A stretch of DNA of 64,000 bases from positions 391,307 through 455,306 of the forward strand of contig CAWFJG010000022.1 of assembly GCA_963816065.1 (NCBI GenBank). The letters are read 5' to 3'. The stretch comes from Roseiarcus sp963816065 (lineage in GTDB: Bacteria > Pseudomonadota > Alphaproteobacteria > Rhizobiales > Beijerinckiaceae). This document shows, piece by piece, positions 56,264 through 64,000 of the stretch. The stretch's first letter is position 1; every line of letters starts with the position of its first letter. Under the pieces are notes generated by a model. It did not search any database. It was not told the origin of the DNA and was given only the letters and a program-made list of their open reading frames with translations. A program made the position numbers and the translations under genes.

Positions 56264-57226
56264 TCACTCCGACGCATGCATTTCTCTCCACCGGGCGGGG
56301 GATGCTCCAAATTCTCGCTTGAACGCCCGGCTGAACGCTTCCTCGGATTCATATCCGACCGAATGGGCGAGCTGCGCGATCGTCTTGCGCGTCTCGCGCA
56401 AGTTGAGCTTCGCGCTCTGCAGTCGCCAGAATGTGAGGTATCGGATCGGCGGCATCCCGACGAGCGACGAAAAACGTTCGACAAAGGCGCTGCGCGAAAG
56501 CGCAACTTCTCTTGCCAGCCTTTCCGCCGACCAGGACGCGCCGAGCTGGTGATGAATCAAGGCCAGAGCCCGGCCAATATGCGGGTCCTTGACGCCCTTT
56601 AGCCAGCCGACGTCCTCTTCGGCGACGGTTGACGCGTACTGTCGCACCGTCTCGGTCAAGAGCGACTCGGAAAGTCGCGCAATGACGCTCGACGAGGCAA
56701 TTCTGCCTTCCGCGAGTTCGCTCGCCGCGAAGCGAACGGAGGCCTCGATCCACTCGCGCGACGCAGCCCGGCGCACGTCGATCTTGAGCGCCTTGGGCAG
56801 AGTCGAGAAGAGCGGATTGTAAGAGTCCTCGCTCGCAAGAAATCCGCACACGATCCGAGTCGCGACGCCGCCTCCGCCGTGGACCAATTTTGAAAGACCC
56901 CCGTCCGGGGACCGCTGAATGAGTTCGCTCGCGCTGATCGGTCGGACTCCGGGCCGGTCGGCCAGAACGTGCGGGACATTCTGCGGAAAGACCACGATCT
57001 CGCCGGCGCTGACCTCGACCGGAGGGTCGCTGTTCACGCCGACCAGCATCCTGCCCTCGACGACGACGTGATAGCCGATGATCTGCGCCGGAAGTCCTGG
57101 CAAGTGACGCGCGCATTCATCCGGCGTGATCTTGACGCCCACGCACCAGGGCGCGGTGAAGAGCCCAGAAAGAAACAGGCTTCCCGTCAGCCGAACCGCG
57201 CTCAGCACGTCGGACAGCGGATCCAT
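56264..57226 (-). CDS. AraC-family regulator with cupin sensor domain
   Basis: About 320 residues from ATG 57226 (MDPLSDVLSAVRLTG); a longer frame reaches 57331. N-terminal cupin (YHVVVEGRMLVGVN, AGEIVVFPQNVPHVLAD) followed by two helix-turn-helix motifs: WSAERLAREVALSRSAFVERFSSLVG and TIAQLAHSVGYESEEAFSRAFKREFGASPARWR. Divergent from the OsmC-flavoprotein-MAPEG set, which it probably controls in response to a small molecule. Confidence 0.92.
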   Translation of the reverse strand: MDPLSDVLSAVRLTGSLFLSGLFTAPWCVGVKITPDECARHLPGLPAQIIGYHVVVEGRMLVGVNSDPPVEVSAGEIVVFPQNVPHVLADRPGVRPISASELIQRSPDGGLSKLVHGGGGVATRIVCGFLASEDSYNPLFSTLPKALKIDVRRAASREWIEASVRFAASELAEGRIASSSVIARLSESLLTETVRQYASTVAEEDVGWLKGVKDPHIGRALALIHHQLGASWSAERLAREVALSRSAFVERFSSLVGMPPIRYLTFWRLQSAKLNLRETRKTIAQLAHSVGYESEEAFSRAFKREFGASPARWREMHASE

Positions 57227-57422
57227 CGAAACGGCGACCGTCGGATTTGGACGAACGGTCGGATGATCCGGTGGCGCGATCATTCGAACCAACCTCGAGC
57301 GAGCGTACAGATCCGGCGTCAGGCGCGCCACTGCGAATGCAGCGCGGTCGATGACCAGGGCGACCGGACCGCAGGGCCAGGGGCTCGAACCTGAAACTTA
57401 CGCTCAAACGAGGAGAAATAAC

Positions 57423-58024
57423 ATGTCCGCAGCTATGACAGTCTCCAAGGCGACCAAGCGTGCGCCCGTTTCGATGAACGGCGTCGATACGCCGGCGCTG
57501 TTCGCCACGATCAACGCCGTCGCCGCCCAGCCGGAGCTCGCCAAGTTTCAGTTCCGCGCCAAGAGCCGTTGGCTTTCAGGCACGCACAGCGAGAGCACGA
57601 TGCACGGATTTTTCGGCGCGGGCGTCGAGCAAACCCACGTCGCTCCATACACCGCTGAGGGTGACCATCCGGCCGTCCTGACCGGCGCTGACGCCGCCCC
57701 TTCACCGGTGGAATGGGTTCTCCATGCGCTGGCTTCGTGTCTGACCGCCGGCATTGGCGCCATAGCGGCCGCGCGGGGATCAGACTCGGCAGCGTCGAGT
57801 CGACGATCGAAGGCGACATCGACTTGCGCGGCGTCCTCGGACTCTCGGGCGAGGTCCGCAACGGCTATCAGGGCATCAAGGTCTCCTTCGAGATCGACGG
57901 CGACGCCAGCCCTGATGAACTCGAGAAAATCGTCATGCAGTCGAAGGCCCGGTCGGCCGTATTCGACATCCTCACCAATGGCGTTCCGGTCTCGGTCTCC
58001 GTCAAGACGCCGGCCATCGCTTAG
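57423..58024 (+). CDS. OsmC-family protein, one frame break
   Basis: About 200 residues, start ATG 57423 with GAGGAG 8 bases ahead. OsmC/Ohr fold: FRAKSRWLSGTHSEST, PSPVEWVLHALASCLTAGIGAIAAARG, then after a break near 57778 (one base missing) IRLGSVESTIEGDIDLRGVLGL and GIKVSFEIDGDASPDELEKIV. The redox Cys is in ALASCL; a second Cys of peroxidase type is not evident, as in many YhfA-like OsmC proteins. Likely first gene of a detoxification transcript. Confidence 0.88.
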
Positions 58025-58086
58025 CCCGCCGGACTGCCCGGCCCTGACCGGGCGGCCCCTTCAACCCCGAAGAGGGACACGACATC

Positions 58087-59334
58087 ATGCATACGACTGA
58101 CGTCATCATCCTCGGCGGCGGCCAGGCGGGCCTGGCCATGAGCCGAAGCCTTGCACTGCGCGGCGTCGACCATGTGGTGCTGGAGCGCGGGCGGATCGGC
58201 GAGCGGTGGCGTTCGGAGCGCTGGCGATCGCTGAATCTGCTGACGACCAACGCGATGAGCGCACTTCCCGGCTTGCCCTATGATGGGAGCGATCCCGACG
58301 GCTTCATGCCGGCCGGCGCATTCGCCGGCTATCTCGAGCGTTACGCGCAGACGATCGCATCGCCGATCGTGAGCGGCGTCGACGTGACAAAGGTCGAACC
58401 GACCGCCTGCGGATACCGAGTCTCGACCACCGCCGGACAGTGGCGTTCGCAAGCCGTCGTCGTCGCGACGGGAGCCTGTGAGACGCCGTTCCGTCCGGCG
58501 ATGGCGCAAGCGCTCACGGCCAGGGTCGCTCAGCTGTCTCCCTCGTACTATTGGGAGCCGGGGCAGCTTCCGGACGGCGGCGTGCTGGTGGTCGGCGCCT
58601 CGTCGAGCGGCGTTCAACTCGCCGAGGAGATCCATGCCTCGGGGCGCCCGGTGACGCTCGCCGTCGGGAATCACACCCGCGTGCCCCGCCGCTATCGCGG
58701 GCGGGACATCTATGCGTGGATGGAGACGGCCGGCATTCTTGACGATCCGGCCATCGAGGGAGGCAATCTCGACGCCGCTCGCCGCCAGCCGTCGCTGCAA
58801 CTGGTTGGCCGCTCCGACAACCGCGACCTCGACCTCGGCGTTCTGGCGCGGTTGGGCGTGCGGCTGGTTGGCAGCCTCGTGGCGATCGACGGCGCCGCCG
58901 CCAAGTTTGCGGACGACCTCGATCGGACGACGAATGCCTCGCATGCGCGCATGCTGCGTATCCTCGACAGGATCGATGGATCCATCGGAGATCGAGGACT
59001 CGAGGCGCCCGCCGCCGACCCGGCAGCGCGAGTTCCCGTCCTGGCCGCTGGCGGCGCTCTGGCGCTCGATCTGCGGAAAGAGGGCGTTCGGACGGTCGTT
59101 TGGGCGACCGGCTTTGTCCGTCGCTATTCGTGGCTCAGGGCGCCCGTGCTCGATCATCGCGGCGAGATCGTCAATCGCGGCGGCGTGACGCCGCTGCCGG
59201 GTCTCTACCTGATCGGGCTCACATTTCTGCGCCGCCGGCGATCGTCGTTCATCGACGGCTGCGGGCTCGACGCCGAAGACCTGGCGCCGATCGTGAAAGC
59301 TGGTCTCGGCCAATCGGCAAAGGAAGCGGCATGA
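58087..59334 (+). CDS. FAD-dependent flavin-containing monooxygenase-like protein
   Basis: 415 residues. FAD Rossmann motif VIILGGGQAGLAMSRSL, ERGRIGERWRSERWRSLNLLT, second nucleotide motif VLVVGASSSGVQLAEEIHASG for NADPH, and VVWATGFVRRYSWL as the ATG segment near the C-terminus. Cytosolic; the family oxygenates ketones, amines or sulfur compounds. Follows OsmC by 62 bases on the same strand. Confidence 0.9.
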   Translation: MHTTDVIILGGGQAGLAMSRSLALRGVDHVVLERGRIGERWRSERWRSLNLLTTNAMSALPGLPYDGSDPDGFMPAGAFAGYLERYAQTIASPIVSGVDVTKVEPTACGYRVSTTAGQWRSQAVVVATGACETPFRPAMAQALTARVAQLSPSYYWEPGQLPDGGVLVVGASSSGVQLAEEIHASGRPVTLAVGNHTRVPRRYRGRDIYAWMETAGILDDPAIEGGNLDAARRQPSLQLVGRSDNRDLDLGVLARLGVRLVGSLVAIDGAAAKFADDLDRTTNASHARMLRILDRIDGSIGDRGLEAPAADPAARVPVLAAGGALALDLRKEGVRTVVWATGFVRRYSWLRAPVLDHRGEIVNRGGVTPLPGLYLIGLTFLRRRRSSFIDGCGLDAEDLAPIVKAGLGQSAKEAA

Positions 59335-59404
59335 GGCGGCCGGCGTCTCGGTCGCGGGCGGACGCCGTCGCGACCGCCCGCACTTCGCCGATGGGGAGGA
59401 ACCG

Positions 59405-59830
59405 ATGAACATCCCTGTCCTGGTTCTCGTCGCATTCGCGGCATGGACGTTGGTCATCCTGTCGGTCGGCGTCGGCGGCTACCGCTGGGCGCTGATACTA
59501 TCCGGGCGCGCCTCGGTCGCCGGCTGGCGAGCCGATGCGCCGGAGGGCGCCGACTGGTATCAACGCGTCACGCGCGCGCACATGAATTGCGTCGAGAACC
59601 TGCCGGTCTATGGCGCGATCGTCGTGGCGCTAACTGTCGCCGGCTTGCGGAGCCCTGTCCTCGACAGGCTCGCTGAGATTCTGCTGGCCGCGCGGATCGG
59701 GCAGACATTGGTTCACGTCGCGCTGCGCCAGACCGACGCGGTCGCGAGTGTCCGCTTCACGCTGTTTTCCATCCAGCTGACCTGCATGTTCGCGATGGCC
59801 GCCGCCGCCGCGGCGGCGATGATGGGTTGA
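59405..59830 (+). CDS. MAPEG-family membrane protein
   Basis: 141 residues with four membrane helices (residues 5-27, 63-80, 85-100 and 118-138). RVTRAHMNCVENLPVYGAIVV is the MAPEG signature (the RAH.N..E segment that binds glutathione), and AARIGQTLVHV follows. The family includes microsomal glutathione transferase homologues, fitting a stress or detoxification role with the two genes upstream. Confidence 0.9.
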   Translation: MNIPVLVLVAFAAWTLVILSVGVGGYRWALILSGRASVAGWRADAPEGADWYQRVTRAHMNCVENLPVYGAIVVALTVAGLRSPVLDRLAEILLAARIGQTLVHVALRQTDAVASVRFTLFSIQLTCMFAMAAAAAAAMMG

Positions 59831-60228
59831 TCCGAGTGGCTTGCTGCAACGCCCCAAGGGAGACGCGGTTTTGTCCAAATGCCGATTCGGCGTTAGCTTG
59901 GCAGCGCATTCTATTCGAGGAGGCGGCCAGCCGCCGCTCGCAGCCGGTTGAAGCGCGGGTCGAAGGTAGGGACGCGCGAGTGAATCGAATACATTGCCCC
60001 GTAGCTCTCGGTCCTTCCAGTGTCGCCATATATGCGGAGGCGCCTGTCATGAGCAAAAATCCGATCCTCGGGTCATTCCCTGGTCGTTCCCACCAACGGG
60101 CCCGTCTTCAACAATATCGGTCGTGGCGGAGCGGGAGTCAGCGTAGTACGCCGTCACGTCGGCCTCTGCGCCAAAATTGAGCATGACTGTAACCGAAGAC
60201 CCGTTTCACGCTGGACCTGCCGTCCGCC
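59831..60228. other. Gene-free gap
   Basis: About 400 bases between MAPEG and the converging hypothetical gene. No credible gene, terminator or repeat seen. Confidence 0.45.
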
Positions 60229-60870
60229 TCAGAGAGCGGCGGGGCTTTGCGGCGGATGCGAAGGCCCGCTGACGGCGGCGCGGCGGCGCGACCCCTGTCG
60301 GGGATCGGCCTTCTGGCGCGCAAACACTTCGCGGCCCGCCTGATCGAAGATGCGCAAACCGATCGTTCGCGGCGGCCAGGCGATATTCGCTGCGACCACG
60401 ATGGCTTCCGACACGTCCGCGACCTCGATCTCGACCTCCGTCAAAGTGGTCGAGCCGGCATCCGCCGCCGAGCCGACAAACTGGATTCGGAATGGGTTGG
60501 CCTTGGCGGCGATCCCCCGCGCCAATTCGTCGGCCGGTGAAGATTTGGGAAGGGAGATCGGCTTGCGCGGCCTGAACCCGGTCAGGGATCGACGTCTGCG
60601 CCAGGCGACGTCTTCACGATCGGGAACGAGAGCGGTGTTCATGGCCAGCCGCACCATAGGGTCGACGTCGGGGCGGCCGCCGATCCGGCGCGCCACCGCC
60701 AAGGCGACAAGACCCCAATCCGTCGCGAACAGGTCGGAACTGGCCTCCTGTTGTCGTCGGCGCGCCTCGTCATAGGCGCCCTCGCCAAAATCGAGGATGA
60801 GCGCCTCGGCCTCGAACTCACGATCGATGCGTTCGATCCTCGCGCGTCGTCCCAGAACCCAGGAGAGCAT
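60229..60870 (-). CDS. Hypothetical protein with DUF6894-like tail
   Basis: 213 residues starting MLSWVLGRRARIERID. Residues 1-60 are a charged helix; residues about 135-195 (EVEIEVADVSEAIVVAANIAWPPRTIGLRIFDQAGREVFARQK) resemble the strand-helix-strand pattern of DUF6894. No signal peptide. The basic C-terminus (PRQGSRRRAAV) is unusual. Unknown function; possibly related to the small protein at 4275. Confidence 0.5.
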   Translation of the reverse strand: MLSWVLGRRARIERIDREFEAEALILDFGEGAYDEARRRQQEASSDLFATDWGLVALAVARRIGGRPDVDPMVRLAMNTALVPDREDVAWRRRRSLTGFRPRKPISLPKSSPADELARGIAAKANPFRIQFVGSAADAGSTTLTEVEIEVADVSEAIVVAANIAWPPRTIGLRIFDQAGREVFARQKADPRQGSRRRAAVSGPSHPPQSPAAL

Positions 60871-61079
60871 GGTCGGTCTCTTCTTTCCCCAACGTCAATT
60901 GCTGCATAGTCCGGTGAGAAGCGCAACCACTCAGTTGTGACAAGTCAGCGCGGATCTGCATCAATTGCTGCGAACCCCGCCCGGAAATTGACCCTCCAGG
61001 CAAGGTCAATGGCAGCGGCATCAGGGACTTGCGAACGCGATCGGACGCCGATCGGCGGTCGGACCCCGGGCCGAAATAA

Positions 61080-61330
61080 AATTTGAGAGGGACGCGATCG
61101 CGCGCGTTTTCGGCGCCCGCCGGCAAGCCGAGCGAACGGTCCTCAGGCCGAGATCGGGCCGTCCGCGCGCCCGTCGGTACATGAGAGAGCTGACAGCGCC
61201 TCGGAGACGATCTCTTCGCCCTCGCTCAGCGTGTCGCCGATGCGCAATAGCCCATGGTTGCGGGTACCGACCACACTGCCGGCAAAGGCTTCCGCCGCCA
61301 GCGAGCGATACTTGCCGGTCAGTCCGGCGT
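61080..61330 (-). pseudogene. prfC-like (release factor 3) remnant
   Basis: One frame holds AAEAFAGSVVGTRNHGLLRIGDTLSEGEEIV, which matches release factor 3 (EAFPGDIIGLHNHG..IGDT) and stops at 61143. Another frame continues weakly (RLRGAVSS.LMYRRAR). The GTPase domain is absent on both sides. A small decayed fragment; most of 60871-61445 otherwise holds nothing recognisable. Confidence 0.4.
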
Positions 61331-61445
61331 GACGGGCACCCGAACCGCACGGCTTTGCGGCGGGCCATGGTCGGGGGACGGCGAGGCAACTGGACGGAAG
61401 CGAGGTCGCGTCACCGAGCGGCCTCGCTTCCGGATTGGTCGCGGG

Positions 61446-62633
61446 TCAGGCCAAGGCGGCGGCCGCGTCGCTCGCGCGGGAGCGGCGATAGGCGGCCGAG
61501 GCGAGACCGGCAAACCCCACCAGCATCATCGCCCAGGTCGCAGGTTCGGGAACTGCCGTCAGACTTCCGAACAGGCCATGGCTCTCCTTGTTGGGGCCGG
61601 CGGTAAAGTAGAGCGTGTCAAGGCTTCCGCCCGCGGCGCCGTTGCCGAACGTAAGACCCCAGAGCCCATCAATTGCGAGGGGTTTCCCGCCCATCCCGTC
61701 CAGCGCGCCGACCCAGACGCCATCCTTGTAGACGTTGATCGCGCCGTCGCCGAAATTCCCGACCAAGAGATCGCCCGCCAACGACCCCCAACTCGCAGGC
61801 GCTACCGCCAGGCCCCATGGAGAGTTTAGCGCTCCACCGGAGATCAGTTGCTTGTCGAGGGTCCCGTTGAGGTTGAAGATATCGACGAAGCCGCAGCCCG
61901 GGCAGGCAGCGTCATCTGTTTCACGACGTCCTGCTGGCGAAGGTGACGTAAAGCTCACCTCCGATGACCTTGTCGTTGAACAGCGCATATCCCGCCGCTG
62001 TTAGGCTTGGGTCGGTGAACGCCCCCGCCGAATTGAAATTGCTGTCGTATGCTTCAACAAATCCAGAACGGAAATTTGTCGCGTACAGGGCGCCTCCATT
62101 GACGGTCGAGATCGCCAGTCCCTTGTAGACGGCCGCATTCCCAAAATCCTTTTCGATGACCGCGCTCGTTCCAAGCGATCCGTTCCATCCGGAAATCACG
62201 CCGTCCTCCGAGTCGAACAGGAAAAGCGCCTTGCCCTTGGAGCCCCCGGGACCAAGGGCGAATGCGTTGGGGTCGCTTGCGCCGTTGAACACCTGTCCGG
62301 TGGGTGCGGACGTCGTCCCTCCGCCGAGGACAGATCCGCGAAATCGTTACGGTGAGCGGAACGCGCGCGATCGGCGGAACGGAGTAGAGCGTCGAAACGC
62401 CGGTTCCGTTGTCTGAAATCCAGAATGGAGTGCTGGGGCCCTCGGAGATGCCCCATGCATTTATCAAACTCGGGTCCGTGACTTGGGCTAACCCGGCTAT
62501 GTCCGAAACCAAATTCGTCTGCTGGGATACTTTGGCTGAAGCGGGAAAGGCGCTCAATCCCAGCAGCACTGCGCTTTGCCAATGAGAATGTGAGAACCGC
62601 GCCGCAAGAGGTCATCAGAGTTCTGACTGTCAT
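61446..62633 (-). CDS. TIGR03118-type secreted protein with PEP-CTERM anchor, frame-broken
   Basis: About 395 residues in pieces. A signal peptide (MTVRTLMTSCGAVLTFSLA...LLGLSAFPASA) is split near 62580. Then NLVSDIAGLAQVTDPSLINAWGISEGPSTPFWISDNGTG, a break near 62330, FNGASDPNAFALGPGGSKGKALFLFDSEDGVISGWNG, a break near 61930, and LNSPWGLAVAPASWGSLAGDLLVGNFGDGAINVY. The end carries the sorting signal VPEPATWAMMLVGFAGLASAAYRRSR, so it should be processed at the cell surface. A beta-propeller type fold. No exosortase gene is in the window. Confidence 0.85.
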
Positions 62634-62783
62634 GGCGTACTCCTGGGTGTCTGCGTCGGGCACGGCCCGGGGCAGCGGAAGAACACGCCGCGCACGTCTC
62701 GTATTCGCTGCAAAGCCGCCTCGGCGCGCAAAATCTTCAACCGCGGCCGGCGTCGGGCGGGCTATCCCACAACTTTTCTGCGG

Positions 62784-64000
62784 CTATCGAGTTCCGGCGA
62801 GGATGCCGACGAAATCGCTTCCCGCGCGTTGGAGACGGTCTGGTGGCAGGCCATGCAGCTCGAGGGCCGGTCCTGCAGATAGGTCTCCATCGTCGTGTTG
62901 ATCAGATTCTCCTGGCGCCGCGGTCGACTCGATATATTCGTCTTCGGCGCTCGGTAGCCGGCCGTCCGCCGGGAAAGAACGCGCCGTCGTTCGTCGGGGC
63001 CGGCGGGTCAGCGCTGGTCGGCCATTGGTCGGCGACGAGCATGTAGTGCTCCCAGACCGTTCCCTTGACGCCGGGCAGGGCCCAGTAGGCGCGGTTCATC
63101 GCCATGGTCTTCGGCATGGATCGGATAACGCCGCACCACCTGCATCGGCGCGGGATCGAGTTTCGGCGGGTTCGTCCAGTCGACCGGCAGGGCGTCCGGC
63201 CGTGCCGAAGGGCGGCCAGAGCCTGCCCGGCTTCGACGGGTCGAAGTAGGAGTAGGGCCGCGCCGGCGTCCTTGCGCGTCGGGCTCGCGCGCTTCGCCCG
63301 CGCCGGCCGGCGGCACGTTGTCGACATGCTCGAAGGTGCTCCAGACCCATTGCGGCCGGCTTCGGTCTTGATCGCGATATGCAGTCCGACCAGCGCGACC
63401 TCGCTCTTCGAGCAGACCAAGCGGCCCGCCTTAAGCGTCTTGGCGACGTCGACGATCTCGGCGCTCTCGACGTAATAGCGCGCCCGCGCGCCGGCGGCCT
63501 CGGCTTCGGTCAGGGCCGCCACGCCGCCTTGACCGCGATCGATCCGACCGGAAAATGCGCGGGATGGCTCTCATCGGGCAGGTTCGTCCCCTGGCTCCAG
63601 CCGTTCCCGCGAAGGCCGAGAATTCGGGCTCGTTGAAATGGATCTCATAGCGCGTATAGGCGCCGTTCTCGCGCGACGAGCGGATTGCCGGGCTCGCCAA
63701 CAGCGAAGCTCGGCTGGTTGAAGTCGGCGAAGGGCGCAAACGAGGCGATCGTCTTTTCCCGATTGTCGACCGCCCCGCAGGGGTTGCGGCCGTCGTAGCT
63801 CGCCCATGGCGAGGGCGCGATCGGGCGGCCGTCGTCTCCGACCTCGAAAGAGCTCGGTAGTCGGACTTGAACGTCTCCCATACGCGCTTGCCGTGGTCGC
63901 CGAGCACACTCGCGGTCCGGTGCGCCGCGTCCAGTTCGTCGAGCATCGAGGGCCAATTGAGCGCGATGAACGCGCGCCAGGCGAAATTGGCGAGGGCCTC
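62784..64000 (-). pseudogene. Cytochrome c-type protein, heavily frame-broken, runs off the edge
   Basis: Pieces in all three minus frames join to one protein: ALANFAWRAFIALNWPS (at the window edge), KRVWETFKSDYRALS, WASYDGRNPCGAVDNREKTIA, NGAYTRYEIHFNEPEFSAF, RYYVESAEIVDVAKT, CSKSEVALVGLHIAIKT, EHVDNVPP, SYFDPSKPG and TTMETYLQDRPSSCMACHQTVSN. The final piece has a CxxCH haem-binding motif (SCMACHQ); the natural stop is probably at 62784. At least six breaks lie within 1.2 kb, more than anywhere else in the window, which could mean true decay or poor sequence near a contig end. The family is an uncharacterised periplasmic cytochrome c type. Confidence 0.6.

Overview
The window is high-GC bacterial DNA with alphaproteobacterial gene content: dnaK, mscL, a DsbA-like gene next to smc, xseA, a CueR/copA copper pair, DUF6931 with vgrG, and DUF736. 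I infer a Hyphomicrobiales (Rhizobiales) member; genus cannot be told from the sequence alone. A notable property is about 20 single-base frame breaks in genes that are otherwise well conserved (dnaK, xseA, psuG, malonyl-CoA decarboxylase, the sugar ABC ATPase and others). The breaks are mostly +1 and keep full homology on both sides, so uncorrected assembly indels are more likely than mass gene decay. Such genes are annotated as one feature with the break position given.

Layout. 0.1-4.6 kb: dnaK, a secreted protein, mscL, a small DUF6894-like protein. 4.6-7.7 kb: divergent copA/cueR copper defence with a textbook CueR operator-promoter. 7.7-18.4 kb: two glycosyltransferases, an aminotransferase, VOC and cupin proteins, a zinc peptidase, an Mrr-type restriction enzyme, a hydrolase, a low-GC insert with one unknown gene, and pirin. 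18.7-23.6 kb: the psuG-psuK pseudouridine degradation pair, a membrane protein, malonyl-CoA decarboxylase. 23.6-28.6 kb: phosphoesterase, NUDIX hydrolase, L,D-transpeptidase lipoprotein, DsbA-like protein. 29-32.4 kb: smc. 32.4-39.2 kb: accessory region with a pseudogene, a large secreted protein with possible pore-former character, an orphan VapB antitoxin, and a VgrG/DUF6931/PAAR-like type VI spike module. 39.4-42.5 kb: xseA, a glutamine amidotransferase, tRNA-Glu(CTC).

42.8-51.9 kb is a sugar catabolic cassette: a ROK repressor and a signal-less binding-protein paralogue on one strand; a TIM-barrel isomerase, periplasmic binding protein, ABC ATPase, permease, small monooxygenase-fold protein and Gfo/Idh/MocA dehydrogenase on the other, with two palindromes between them. 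It ends in a truncated second dehydrogenase, DUF736 genes, a cluster of TTATGCGG palindromes and a 2.1 kb IS110-type element enclosed by 73-bp inverted repeats (52-56 kb). A 35-bp direct repeat lies just after tRNA-Glu and again at 53.5 kb, so this 11 kb block may be a genomic island. 56.2-59.8 kb: AraC regulator divergent from an OsmC-flavoprotein-MAPEG set. 60-64 kb: a hypothetical gene, a prfC-like remnant, a PEP-CTERM protein and a badly frame-broken cytochrome c-type gene running off the right edge.

The least explained signal is a pair of arrays of the heptamer GCCTGTT repeated about every 11 bp, one at 7.86-7.93 kb and one inverted at 41.19-41.26 kb, both in gaps between converging genes.
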